Positions 43,000 through 55,420 of a stretch of DNA of 64,000 bases are shown here, in pieces. A program made the position numbers and the translations under genes. Below the pieces are notes generated by a model. The model was not told where the DNA came from. It saw only the letters and a program-made list of their open reading frames with translations, and did not search any database. Position 1 is the stretch's first letter. Every line of letters starts with the position of its first letter. Source of the DNA: Symbiodinium natans (lineage: Eukaryota; Sar; Dinophyceae; Suessiales; Symbiodiniaceae); NCBI GenBank assembly GCA_905221605.1, contig CAJNDS010002522.1, positions 67,182 to 131,181 of the forward strand, in the 5' to 3' direction.

Positions 43000-44990
43000 C
43001 CAGACCACCCCGAATCCTGAACATCCTGAAACCCTAAACCCTAAACCCTAAACTCCCAGAACCCCCACCCTGAAATCCTGAAAAGACTAAATCCCTAAAG
43101 CCCCCAAAGCTCGAAACCCTCGAACCCATAGCAGCCTAAACCCATACAGTAGAACATAAACGCCGACTGGGAGGTTCATGGTTCTTAGGAACCCTAATGC
43201 CACCCTCAACCCTAAACCCTCAACCCTAAACCCTAAACCCTAAACCCTAAACCCTAAACCCCAAACCCTGAACCCTAAACCCTTCAATATACCTAGAAAC
43301 TGTTGGGGGTTCTGGGCTAGGGGCTAGGGTTTAGGGTTTAGGGTTTGGGGCACTCAGGGCTACGGTTTCGGGTGACTTCCGGCCTGTACTGAGCTCAGCA
43401 CCCCCTGGGCTGGGTACTTCGCCCTTAGCCCTGAGCCCTACAGCAATTGGGGTAAGGTTTGGATTTAGGGTTTACTGTTTAGTGTGTAGGGTTTAGGGTT
43501 GAGGGATTAGAGATTAGGGTTTAGGGTACTGGTTTGTAGGGATCCCATGATAGAGGAATACGAGAACTCTGATAAAGCACTCTGTGGGCGATCTAATCAT
43601 CGGGCTTGGGGTTTAGGGTTTAGGGTTTAGGGTTTTGGGGTTTAGGGTTTTGGGGTTTGGCGCTTTGGGCTTAGGGCTCTTTGCCTTAGGGCCTTTTTGC
43701 CCTGTTCAGAGGCTTCGGTTTCGGAGCTCAGGGTCTGAAATCTCAGGCCGACCATTCAAGGTTTTAGGGTTTAGGGTTTAGGGTTTAGGGTTTAGGGTTT
43801 AGGGTTTAGGGTTTAGGGTTTAGGGTTTCGGGTCTCGGGCAGCAACTCCCATCATCGACCCACGCGGGCGCACTGAGGCGGGTACGAGGCATGCGAGTTG
43901 TAAGCCATGGCGCCGCCCACGCACTGTGGGGGGAGTGCCCGGGTCCTATAACCAAAGCTCCTAAACCCAACAACCTCAAACTGGGCCCTCAGTCTCCCTA
44001 AACCCTAAACCCTAAACCCTAAAGCCTAAACCCTAAACCCTAAACATCCCTACACCCTGGACCGTCTGCACAAAGAAAAAGAGGGACAGGACTTGCTCTT
44101 GGTCGCCAAAACAGACCCTGGAGCCCACGAAGGACTACTGAAACCTACGCCCCATTAAGGTCCCGAAGACCATCGGAAAACCGAGGAGTTGAGAGAGAGA
44201 AAGCGCCCTGAAACCTAAGCCGCAAGTTTGGGACAGAGTCTGTGCAAGTCTGGTGGTTCGCCTGCCTTTGCCTTTTGCCACTCTCCATGGTCAAAGTTGC
44301 TGAAGACGCTGCGGGGATGGTTTGAGTCGGCTTGGGTGCTAGGGTTAATGAGGGTTTAGGCTTGAGGGTTTAGGGTTTGTTGAGTCTGTAGGTTTAGGTT
44401 TTGGGGGATTTTCGCCTGCTTCGCTTTTTTGTCTAGGACCCTTGGGTTGCTTAAACCTTAGGGGGCCTGGGGATTGTTTCTGGGTTGAGGTCTCAGGCTG
44501 TGTAGCGTTTTTCGGATTTGGGCGTGTTTTTTGGCTTCAACGATCGGGTTTTGTTTTGGGCCAAGGCGGGCCTAGGCTTCGGCGAACTATGTGATACGTG
44601 ATCTACCCACCCACTCTCGACATAGGTTGGGAAACATAAGGCCAAATTCTCACTGCGGAGAGGACGGCGCAACACAAGCAAACCAACAGGGGCTAGACTC
44701 TGGAGCCTCCGACCTTTCTCGCGGATCTTCCGTGGCGCCACCCGGTTCTGTTCACAAACGTGAAGTGGCGAAACGCTTCAAAAAGCATCATAAAGCGAGT
44801 GAAACTGACAAGTTGCAAGCGCTGTTGGCGCATGATTTATGTTGCATTGAACCCCTGCTTTGAGCATGGATGTCCTGCATGCAGTCCACAAATGAGTGGT
44901 TGTCTAATCTAGGGTCCCCTTTTTGGGTCCCATGTAGTGCGGTACCCTTTCAATAAGAAGCCTTTAAACACATATTGCAGCCCACACCCA
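43000..44990. other. Sparse region: degenerate telomeric repeats and unassigned DNA
   Basis: Short TTTAGGG and CCCTAAA stretches continue to about 44,040 with GC-rich islands (for example 43,835-43,930, open in several frames) whose coding status I cannot decide. From 44,050 to 44,990 the repeats are nearly absent. A 90-codon plus-strand frame at 44,591-44,863 ends in a basic helical run but shows no known family. Confidence 0.4.
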
Positions 44991-45034
44991 GCCCTAACTC
45001 ATAGAGATGCGACAAGCACTCAGAATCAAAATCA

Positions 45035-45248
45035 TCATCTTCGTAATCATGATAATCACAATAGTCATACTAGTCACAATAAGCATAACAAGCATCATAA
45101 GCATAACAAGCATAATTGCACAATAAGCATAATCAGCATAATAAGCATAATAAGCACAATAAGCATAATAAGCACAATAAGCACAATAAGCACAATAAGC
45201 ACAATAAGCACTATAAGTATATTGGTCATAATAAACATAATAAGCATT
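45035..45248. repeat. AAT-AAG-CAT/CAC nonamer-like microsatellite
   Basis: Degenerate tandem units such as AATAAGCAT and AATAAGCAC extend over about 210 bp. Confidence 0.85.
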
Positions 45249-45479
45249 TAAAAAATAAAAATAAAACATGATACGCATAACGCTGCTCACAGGATCTTCA
45301 CCGAATCCTCATCGCCATGGTTCGAATGAACCTAAACTGCGCGCCGTCCACATCCACTGCGCCAGTGCAGAACAGGCAGCCATGAACAGGCTCCAGGCCA
45401 CGACCCCCAACAGGTCATCTTGCAGCATATTCCTTGGACACTGAAACTGCTCGGCCCAGGACCTATCGGAAACCCTTAC

Positions 45480-47381
45480 CAAGTGCGAATCCTAATCGCA
45501 CACAGAGAAATGGAGGCGTGAACTTTGCGGAGGCTCCTGAAAACTGGCCGCAGGATCATCGGCAAGCGGGTCGCCACAGCTAGGACCGTACCCCCGACCA
45601 GGCTCACCAAGTAGTTGTAGCGATGAGGTCGTCTCAAGCGATAAACCACGAAGAGAACAGTCATGTACCTGGAACACTTCACAAAGGCTCAAGCTCCTCT
45701 CAAAAGAAGGCCAGAGGTCCCCCTCCCCCTTTCCCCCTTGCCAGCCCCTCTGGCCCAACTCAGGCCCACACAAGAAGGACCCGAAGGCGAAAGGCATGCT
45801 CACCACGTTCACAAAGGCCAGCAGCCCGTAGTAGTACTCACCAGCACGGAGGCGCACGAGGGCCAAGTCCAGGAAAGCCCAGACTCCACAGCTGAGGATG
45901 CCCAGGAACCTAGTTCCATGGTTGGGATAATACTAAAAAATGTAAGCTTCTGCTCCTTATTGGGTTTTAAGTACCCTGCAACATGTACATTGTTGCCCAA
46001 CTATGACCAAGAAACCATGAGGTTGGAAATGCATAGAGTCCCAGGCCTTCCGTCAAGGCTGCGGCAACCCGGCCTCTTACACAATGCTCAAAGGCCTCCA
46101 CTGAGCCAAACCAAGCGCGCAAACATTCCAAGATGATCTCCCTGTCGCACGGGATGCCGCTCCCCCGCGCGTCCACGTGATTCGCAGTGCAGCACTCGGT
46201 CTGCGCATCTGCTACAGTGAAGCTCCCCAGCTGGCGCGTGAACTCTTCCACCCAGGCGAAGTATTGGCGCAACATGTGGGTAATAAAAACATAGAATGGC
46301 CAAGAACACCCCGCCTGGATAAGCAAGCTTTGCAGACCAGCGCCATTCATCACAGCAACGAACCACAAGCACAGCTGAAAAACAAAGAGGCTCAGGCCCA
46401 AGGCCGTCGGTCCCAGAATTGTGGGCCGGATCACAAGCTCGCGGCTTGAGTTGTGGCTTTTCAAGAAAGCTGCGATCTCGAACATAGTCCACAGCCTCGT
46501 GGGGTAGGTCGGGTCCAAGAGCACCAACAAGCGCTTGGAATGCTTCAGGATGCCCCCGAGGCTCAAGATGCCTGCAACTTTGCGCTTGTAGTCGGACTGA
46601 TGGATGCACACCCGATCCAAGAAGACGGTGGACCAAGGTCGCCATGTCAGGAACACCAGCAAGGCTGCAAGGCTGCCGAAGGTAAACCCCCAGGGGCCAA
46701 ACTCATATATGGCGCCATCCAGGTCCGTCACAGCACAGGGTGATGGCAGAAGCCCCACATACCCCAGGGTCATCCCGGCCAAGGCAGCGAGGTTGCCTGC
46801 AAGGAACGCCGGGCGGCCATTATACATGACCATCAGCAAGCAGACCTTCTTCCATGGGTCTGCATGCCAGGAGTGGCTCCAGAAGCAGTCGATGCTCTCG
46901 GCTGGGAAGCTCTCCCCATACTGGTCCACTGTGCAATCTCTCTGCAAGCCTCTGCCACAACACCGTAGCACAGAGGAAGGCCAAGTTGCACCTGATGCGG
47001 CTGCTCCACAAACAAGGTTTAGGGTGTAGGATTTTAAGTTTTAAGTGCTTAGGAACTAAGTGTTTGGGATTAAGTGTTTAGGGTGTAGGATGAAGTGTTT
47101 AGAAGTAATTTTGTACCAGGTTCTGGGTTATTTAAGATCAAGAGTTTAGGATTTAAGCTTCAGGCGCAGGGTCCCCCAAACTATGACTCTCCCCAGACCC
47201 TAGCTTTGCCCCAGGCGCGCAAGAGCTCGGGGTCCTGGACTTCCATGGTCGCCACTGCAGCTGCCCTCTGCTGAATCACCACCTGCGCGGTGCACCCACC
47301 GGAGCAGTCTGACCAACAGTCATCAGCCGCTTCATCACGGGCTGGCAGCCCTAAAGGCAGGGGTGGAACGAAGTTGACCAT
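45480..47381 (-). CDS. Multi-exon membrane protein with FWSHSW / FLD-CIHQ motifs
   Basis: A probable first exon starts at ATG 47,381 (MVNFVPPLPLGLPARDEAAD ... DPELLRAWGKARVWGE). The main exon (about 46,990-45,980) has DCFWSHSWHADPWKK, two hydrophobic helices, FLDRVCIHQSDYKRK, SKRLLVLLDPTYPTRLWTMF and two or three more helices. A GC-AG intron (45,979-45,910) keeps phase 2 into FLGILSCGVWAFLDLALVRL (exon from 45,909). Another probable exon lies at about 45,680-45,480 (YNYLVSLVGGTVLAVATRLP). The F-SHSW, FLD and RLW-FE pattern recalls TIR boxes, suggesting a membrane-tethered TIR-like domain. I recall related multicopy proteins in dinoflagellates; function unknown. Outer exon boundaries are approximate. 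Confidence 0.6.
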
Positions 47382-47399
47382 GCGAAGCCGCAAAGCTTG

Positions 47400-48990
47400 A
47401 ACCCCAAACGCCCTTGCGTAGACTGCGTAGACAAGGACATGCCACCAAGCTCACGTTCGAAATACTGGATCACTATATGCCTTGACCACCCCAAAGCCCA
47501 AGCTTCCATTTTCATGAACTACAACCCAATAAGTTGCAATCCAACCCACAGATGAAGGCTGTTCGGACCTTTGCATCTGTGGTGGGTAAGAAATTCAGGT
47601 GTGAGGGTGCGCGTGCATGCGTGCAACTGCGAGTGGCTGCGGTCCATGAAAGTGTGCATCATCGTTGAAGCAGGGGGCGCAGGCAGCGTGGAAAGGACTT
47701 GCACCAACGAAGACACCTTTCCATGCTGGTGAACTCCAGTGGGACGCCATTGGACGTACCTGCTCAACGACAATTTTGTGACACCCTGTATCATGCAAGG
47801 TCGGTTTTCCTCTGAACATCTTCGCTGCGCAATCCCAAAGAACAGTCTACCCCATGAAAACACCATTTGTGACTTTGCCGTTGCGTGAGGGTTTGTGACT
47901 TCAGAAGGTTGGCGACTTGGCTTCCGGCAACTCTTTCGGCAATTCAATGCTTGTCACGTTTGGCAAGTAAGTGCTTCGGCCCTTGACAAACGTCCTCAAC
48001 CCGTCGTGAACAAGCATCGTGCGGTATTCCTCGAGCTGACGTGTCAGCATGTGTCAGCAGATGCTACCGGTTGGTTCACGAGATTGGAGGCCAACTGTGA
48101 TCTTTTGTGTGGGAACGCGAAGATTTACTATTCAACATACGCACAGCTGATATCTTTCAGTTGTCACCTTCCAGAAAAGAACTGAATGTGCTTTTCTTGC
48201 CGGCCGAGAAGGCATCAGTCCGGTAGGCGGCAGCTCCAAAGTCCAATGGGTTTCGGGATTTGGGAAGCAAACCGAAAGCAAAAATCCAAAAACAAAAAAC
48301 AATCGTTTTGATGTCAAATCGACAAGTCGATATGGAAAACATCACTTCCCATATTTGAGCGAATGCATTTTGCAACTCACCGTTGAACGGTGACCGTTCC
48401 ATGCCTGTACGCATATAATGCCACAACACAGGCCTTGATGAAAGCGCGCGGACGAGACATGCACTCTGTCCATGTAATCAATGTGCACCACAAAAGTTTG
48501 CGTGGAAGAGAATGTGTACTTCGCATACAAACCAAAAAACGAAAATGCGCACCACAAATGTTCCTTCCTTTTCTAACTTACCCATATTCTTTCTTTTTTT
48601 CTGCTTTTACTACCTCAGCAGACCCAGCAAGTACGTTTCCAATGGTCAAAAAAGTCGCGCAAATAGGCGAACAAAATGGAATCTATTTTGGAGCGAGCGC
48701 CTCTTTACAACCAACATCCGTAGCACTAGGACTCGCAACTGGCCGAAAAGCGACCCGACCACGCAACACCCAAAACAAGAAACCAAAAAGCAACAAAAAA
48801 GCGAACAACAGGCCAGCAAGCAGGGTAAGACCAAGCTCCCTCTCGCAGTACACGACGAAGAGCTTGTGTGGGGACTGTCCCACGGACGCGTTGGGCAGTT
48901 CAGGTGATGGAGGTTCCTTGCTTTGCGACCTACCCATGCTTTCGCTTAATGTTTGTACTGGACGTGGCGCAGCATTGCTATGGGTGACGG
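47400..48990. other. Non-repetitive region without a convincing gene
   Basis: Open frames of 60-290 codons overlap on both strands without recognisable domains. The lysine-rich plus-strand frame at 48,700-48,830 reads as a hydrophobic helix on minus, so neither is reliable. It may hold the 5' part of the next gene or its intron. Confidence 0.4.
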
Positions 48991-49003
48991 ACGGGCAGCT
49001 GAG

Positions 49004-52000
49004 TGATTGGTGCCGGTTCTTGTTTTCATTGGTCTCACCTCGCTGGCCTTGCCACCGGACCCGCAGGGGTGGCATCCAGCGGTTGATTACCTTGCGTTGC
49101 TCAACTGCCTGCTCCCGCAGCTGCGAGACGCGGAGCACGCGGGTGCCAACGTCCTCCTCTTGGTCACGGACAGTCGAAATTTCCTGTCCATCCCGCACTT
49201 CCCCTACTTTATACGACATCTCGTTGCACGGATGCAGTGGGAAGGAACTTATAGGGAAAAGTGGTTCCCTATCTTTGTGAACACTCTAGAGGCTGGACCA
49301 CTTCACGTGGGCGGGGCCTGAAATCATGACTGTGCTCAGGGTTCTGGCGCCAGGTACTGTCCTGATATTGCTGGATCATGACACCCTCTTCACCGCCAGA
49401 TGGGAGGCTGAGGAGCTACGGCGCTTTGCAGTTCTGGACCTCCTGCCCAGTTCCCTGTCGGTGGAGCTTTTAGGTAAAATGGACGTGGAGGTGGACGAGA
49501 CACAGCCCTGTGGCTCGCTTCCATCCTCTCCTTGGAGCTGTTCGCCGGATGGATACATTCCGTCCGGAGCCCGGTCACCTAACTCCATTGGCATGGTTTG
49601 TGCGTCGGAGGATCAACTTGAGGCCAATGGGGGGTTGGTGATCTTCTACCCGGATGCCCCTGATGCATCGTGCCCGCAACCTCCTGCCTTCGGCATTCCG
49701 CGCACTGCTGTTGAAGCTGTGGACATCGTGCGTGCGGCATTGGCCCGCGCGTTTACGAGACTCATCCTCCCCAGTGGAGTGCCCACTCCATTGCCTGGCA
49801 TGCCTGTTTTCGGAACACCCCCCTTGCTGGCAGGAACGCCAACAGGCATTCTGACTTTGTGTTTGCTTGGGCAATGCTAGGCAGATATGTGCATGAGCTA
49901 GCATGGAAACGGGCCAACCTCGAGGATAGCCGCCCCGAGCCACAGATTGCCTTTGGCTCCTCTCCCGTGGGGCAGGTGAAAGGAGTCAAAACCTGGGGAC
50001 AAGGTCCCTATGAGCAGGGCTTCCTTCCCCTCCTGTTAGGCTATGGCAGTTCACAAACCCGAATGGCGATTTTGCCAGGGCCAGACCTGTTCATGGCGAA
50101 TCGTTTTGCCGAAGCTGTCCCCCCCCCGTTTGTTCATGGATATGGTGCCAAAGGGACAAGTGTTTTGCGGCTCTGGGGACAGGTGCACCGGATGCCCACC
50201 CTGCCAGAGGCCATTTGGGGCAACGGTGACGCGGTTCCTCTATGGGCCGCTGTGGGGGGAAAGGGCAACGGACCAGTTCGGATCCAGCTTTTCCCTGGGG
50301 TCCTTATGTATTGGAAAAGAGAAGCCTTGTCCTCCTGTGGAGCCTCGCCCAAGTGGCGCAGCCGGCCAAACACCCCAAAAGGGCCGTTAGCCATTCTGAC
50401 TGCTGCAGCGCACTCGTACTTTGCCCAGGCGGATGTGCCTTGGGCACTTCTCGCTGCCGACACGCAGGCCACGTCTTTGGGCCTCAGCCGGTACTGGGAT
50501 GACGCCCTAGCGTTGCGAGTGCACCAGGCCCTTGCAGCTTTCGGATTTCCGGCCTATCAGCACCCGCCCCCGAAGCCCCACCGTACACTGGCTGGGGAAT
50601 GCAGGTCGCTCTTCATTAGCGGGATGAATGGCAGAGGCGAGAACGCGCCCGCTTCCGTCTCGTGCAGTATCATTCACACCGCCAACTCCTATGCACTGAC
50701 GGGCCTGGAAATGGAACAAGTCCGGGAGAACCAAGGCAAGCCGGTTAGATTTGACCTTACTCACCGCCCGCTGCTGCTCTCGTCTAGTGGCCACGCGTCA
50801 CACGCATTGTTGCTCCTCCCGCAGGCCCCCCAAGTTTGGGCCAAGGCCCTCTACCCACACATTGAAGGATGCCATTTGCCGGCTGGGGTGAGGGCCAGGA
50901 TCAGCGCTGTTGAAGCAGCCCTTATCATGAAGCCGGCCTTGGCACACTTGCACATGCCACACACTGCAGCCTTAACGGCTTTACATGTGGGCTTAGGTGC
51001 CGGCATGGCCGGTCAGTGCAAACTACGCATCCGTGGCTTCTCCGCCGGTTCCTACACCGGCGCAGCAGTGGTCATTGCATGGCACGAGCGCCAGCAGAGC
51101 CCCCTGTGCAAAGGAGATTTCGTCCCCATCGAGGCCCGACATTGCCATGCCACGGGCTATGTTGCGATACATTCTGGGGTCAGAGCTGCGACATGCCGTC
51201 AGTCTTGTCCACCACCAGGGCGACCAGCTTTGCATCTTCCGGCCGAGCTTGGCGGCGAGGGAGGAGGCGCTTAGGGATGGGGCACGCCTGTACTTCTTCT
51301 CTGAGTCCGATACCTTCGGCAGTGGAGGCCACTCCTATGGCCACTTTGTTGACAGTGAGGAGTTGTTTCAGCTTACCCCAGGGGATTACGTGCACAAGGA
51401 GTTGACCAGGAGGATTTGCGGTTTGGCGGATCCTCGGCTCGACCGTGCTGTCAGGGCGTCCTTGATGGGCGTCGCTTGTGCTACCGGAACGTTCCCAGGC
51501 TTTTGTCAAAGCGGTACTGGGACGGCAAGTCACCCGGCAGGATATGGAGAAATTCCTCAACCTGCCGCCTGCGACTAATCGGGGGATCATGGACTTGCGA
51601 GGTGACTGCACGGGCATCCTGTTGCAGGAGGCCAAGCCTCACTTGACTGACTTACCACGGCCCTACCACGAGCTTGGTCCCACGATGAAACTTGTGCTGG
51701 ACATGTGGCTTCCCCTCCTGCCGCTCGAGCGCCTTGTTGATATGCTTGGCTACCAGTTCTTCGCCATGGCATCAGAAGCAGAAGTTGACGAGGAGCCCTC
51801 GGAGCAGTATCACTACCCGGAGCAAGCAACCGTCAAACGTGCCCCAGTGCCCACACGTGGCCGATCGGCTTACTTCATCGGGTCTATCCGAGGGCAACTG
51901 TCATCTTTCTCACACCAGACTTGGCAGGAGTTCCTGGAAGGCGCCGAATGTGGTTTGCTGTCGCCGGCAAAGTACCCGCCAAGGGCACTGCGCTGCTGGT

Positions 52001-52643
52001 CACTCTGAGCGAAGGCAGTCGTGACACGACCTACCCTGGTGTGTTCATCGAGCTTACCGCCCCTAAGAAGCTTCGTACCAACGCGGGCGAGACCAAGGCA
52101 ATGCAGCCCGTGAACCTAACAATTGCCCTGCTACTGTCGGATGATCAGCACAACCACCTGGTGAATCAATATACCTTGCCCAGGGTCAGCCAGCTGGAGG
52201 TTCTCCCTGGCGGAGCTTCCACCCCGCTTTGGGATGCGTTGCTGCACATGCCTAGGGAGCGACAGCATGTCGCTCTTGGAGTACCGCTGGCGGACTCCCC
52301 ATTGGAAGCGATTCGCCAGCCGTATTGGCTGCCGAACTTTCTCACGGACCTTGTGCTTGTTCTGCTCACCCGATTGGTTGTCCAAGGGCATTGGCATGAC
52401 TCGTGGGCCCATCTTATCCACCCTGTAGTCTGTCAGGTTCTTAGGGGAAGGCATGGCACGCAAGTCAGCCAGGCCTCTCGTCTTGAGGGGATAGGCTATG
52501 ACGATCCTCTAAGTAGCCTCCTAGCAAGCTGGCCAGAGGAGGACAAAGTCTATGCTAAAGAATGGATTCCGCAGTTGCTGACCGGACTTCTAGATACCCT
52601 GCCTGTTGCCAGCTCGCACAGAAAGGAAGCGAAGGCCTTGTAG
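49004..52643 (+). pseudogene. Broken GT-A-like glycosyltransferase / GxSxG protein
   Basis: One coding region reads on plus through changing frames: 49,007-49,310, 49,311-49,745, 49,745-51,150, 51,150-51,480, 51,480-51,960 and 51,960-52,643. Protein-like sequence continues across each switch. The first part has YLALLNCLLPQLRDAEHAGA, NVLLLVTDS and, after the first shift, RVLAPGTVLILLDHDTLF (DHD, 49,374-49,382) and EANGGLVIF (49,620-49,646). This layout (strand-VTDS, DxD, N-G-hydrophobic) resembles GT8-like GT-A glycosyltransferases (inference). The middle part carries RIRGFSAGSYTG (51,029 on), a GxSxG nucleophile elbow as in alpha/beta hydrolases. The last part is unrecognised. Five frame changes without room for introns suggest a decayed copy or indel errors. 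Confidence 0.55.
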
Positions 52644-53264
52644 AGCTTGCTGTTTGCCCCTTTGTGCTCAAAGGACGGATCCACTTGAGGAGCTTCCAGA
52701 ACAAATCTCCGTGCAGTAGGAGTTGGATTTGTCGTTGGAAGACGGCCCCAGCCTTCAGACTTCAGCACGCGGATATGATTCTCGCCCCAAGTAGCCTTCA
52801 GCGCCCACGCTTGAGCGAAAGGTGGGACCAGTGGAGCAGGCCGCAGTGATGGCCATGAAGTAACGTTTTAAGGCCCCAGCTTGTTTGAGAGGAAAGTCTT
52901 AAAGACAACCATGTTCCATGAGCGTGGTTGTCCCGTCAGAGGAAAGTCCTTTGAAGTTTGACATGCCTCCATGAGGCTCATATTAACTTTACCCAGCTGG
53001 TCTTCTGGAACACTGGAACGCAACAGAAACTTCATTTGGACCACGATTTTTGGCATACTGGGAGACCAGCCCAATGGGCGCCCTGGCGAAAAACCTGATG
53101 TCGAAGGTGAGTACAATGTCGGCCAACAACCAGCTGAGTCAGGCACGCGGACCCATCGACACGTCTCCATCCACCTGCCAGCAGGGCTGCGTAGCGGTCA
53201 AGCAGATGTTGCAAATTGGGGCCTGTCTTCACTGTGGAGGTCACTTCGGCTTCCCTACCTTTTG

Positions 53265-53400
53265 GAGTTGATTTCTTGCCCTCTTTTTGTGTCTCCAAAT
53301 CCACACACCTTTCACCCACACACTTCCACACTTGAACAGCCAGCAGAACCCAGCCGACACACACGCAAACGCACACCCACTAAAGCCACTTTGCACCCAC
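53265..53400. repeat. Dispersed repeat, copy 1
   Basis: From GAGTTGATTTCTTGCCCTCT through CCAAATCCACACACCTTTC and CCAGCAGAACCCAGCCGACA to CACTAAAGCCACTTTGCAC, it is nearly identical to the segment at 55,288-55,420. The preceding GTGGAGGTCACTTCGG is shared as well. Confidence 0.85.
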
Positions 53401-54699
53401 ATAATAACACACACCACACTCCATGACACACGACTCTGCCAAAACGCCATTCACAATAGACTCCATGCGTTACCACCCTTTTCCCACACACTGAAACTTT
53501 CCTTGCACACTGAAGCCAAAGACATGCACCCGCAAACCAACCCACTTTGCAACCACAAATGCTCACACACACACATCCACAACACTCTTGCACATGCACA
53601 CTCAGAAAAACAGCCAAAACCACAAAATGCACATTCTTATGGATCTCTTAAGTTCCGATTGCAATGTTTTTCACTGTCTTTCTGGTCAATCGACAGCTTA
53701 CCGGGCTGACAGCACTCACCAAAACACTTGCTGAACGATCTGTTTTGTATTTTGGTTCAGGGCGGTTGCTCGAAACTCTCTCTTTCTGAAGCTTGCAACT
53801 TAACCGAGAGATCATTCCGACAAAAAACAAAGAAAACATTGAGCAAAAAGCAAGAGAAAAATTCTGTTCAGACGGACAAAGGCAATTTGAACTGAAAAAA
53901 CAAAAGTGTTGCTGTGCATGAATCTACTACTGAATCTGAAGAAAATTGTCCAAGTTTCATGACTTTCCAGTGTTTTCTCGATTTCTCCAAAGTTAAAAAA
54001 GAAACAATGTTTTTGCAGTTCTTGCTCACATTTAAAAAACAATCACACTGACCTCTCCTTATGGCCAGAACGACTTGGGAGTCGCCCAGCCTCGATTTCC
54101 ATTCCATTCGACTCTTTTGACAAAGCTTCGATTACGTTCTCTTGTCTTTGATTTTCCAAAATGGCCAAACAGAAATTCAAGGCACACTAAAATTTGACAG
54201 AAGATTAAGCAGAAGAAACTCTGCTTTCTTTCAGGCTGGGTGCCCTCAATTCTTTGTCTTTCGTTTTTGGTTGCGTGTTGCAATTCTTCCCTGGATTCAG
54301 CACCATTCAAAGAATTTTCAAAATTTCTGACTGTTGAAAAAAAAAGCCAAAAAAAACCTCAAAATCAACACTTAATCAGTTAAATTGTTGAATTTACTCT
54401 GGTGTTTCGCTCGCTTCGCTCGCACTCATTCACATTCTGGTAATACACTTTGCAATTTTCGAGTGGTTTGGCTTGGGCGTCGCGCGCAACCTTAACGAAT
54501 CAAGACCACGGTTAAACTCGTCTCGTCCTGCAGTTGATTTCTGTCCAAACGGCACTGTCAGAGGCTTTTAAAAACACTTGTTTCAAATGTTTCAAAGCAT
54601 TGAACTTTTCCAAGCTGCAGTTTCCACCGAGTTGACTCTGCACCCTTCTTTTCTCCTCTTCTGCCTTCAGGCCTTGCACCAAAACCTGGAGAATCTGAA

Positions 54700-54772
54700 A
54701 CCCAAGATGAGGGGCAGCAAAGTTGATCGAAAAGGTAGGGAAGCTCCAGTGACCTCCACAGTTAGAGAAAGT
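54700..54772. repeat. Dispersed repeat, partial inverted copy
   Basis: AAAGTTGATCGAAAAGGTAG and GGAAGCTCCAGTGACCTCCA are the reverse complement of the left edge of copy 1 (GGAGGTCACTTCGGCTTCCC, TACCTTTTGGAGTTGAT). Confidence 0.6.
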
Positions 54773-55287
54773 TCCGGTGCCAAACAAGTTCACTTTGCCG
54801 CCTTGCTGCCGGCTGTTCTAATTTTGGGGAAAGACTGACACAAGACTTAGACAGGAACCGACTGAGAGGCTTATTTGTTTTACTCGCAACGAGGAGCTGT
54901 GAAAGCCAGATCTGGCTTTCCGTGTGTGAAAAAAACGCCGCAACTGGGCCCAGAAACGGCTCCTAAACTTGGGTTCCAATTTGAGGCTCCAACCTGGGTG
55001 GCCTTGTATGTTCACACAGGAAATCCAAAAATCTAGGGTCCGTTTTCGGTGTCCAGAATTGAGCTGCTTTTGACCCATTTGAGTTCAATAACAATTGAAA
55101 TCAACTCACAGACAAACAAGATTTTTTCTATTCGATACTGTTTGCATCAACACTCAAGAAAACAAAAAACGCCGTCGATACGCGTGTTCTTGGCTTTGCT
55201 AAACTTGTCTTGAGCTGGCATTCAAGACAAAGCACTCTTGCATTGTTCGCGTGCGATCTTTCTTGCACTGTAGAGGTCACTTCGGTT

Positions 55288-55420
55288 TGGAGTTGATTTC
55301 TTGCCCTCTTTTTGTGTCTCCAAATCCACACACCTTTCACCCACCACTTCCACACTTGAACAGCCAGCAGAACCCAGCCGACACACACGCAAACGCAACC
55401 CACTAAAGCCACTTTGCACA
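55288..55420. repeat. Dispersed repeat, copy 2
   Basis: A direct repeat of 53,265-53,400 with only small indels (for example CACCCACCACTTCC here against CACCCACACACTTCC). Confidence 0.85.

Larger units (their letters stand above)
61..47100. repeat. Interspersed telomere-type (TTTAGGG/CCCTAAA) repeat domain
   Basis: Tens of separate arrays of TTTAGGG or its complement, with many point variants (TTCAGGG, TTTGGGG, TCTAGGG, TTTCGGG), occur throughout this stretch and are almost absent after about 47,100. Orientation flips repeatedly, so this cannot be one chromosome end. Arrays are separated by short GC-rich islands, many coding-like, and by AT-richer spacers with short repeated elements. TTTAGGG is the known telomere repeat of dinoflagellates. 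At least five introns that can be placed by in-phase coding exons consist partly of these arrays, so much of the domain is probably intronic. Confidence 0.9.

Noticed and set aside
48683-49219. Minus-strand frame with a strong hydrophobic helix
   Set aside because: It is antisense to a lysine-rich stretch (AAA/AAG read backward as Phe/Leu) and overlaps the plus-strand glycosyltransferase-like start.
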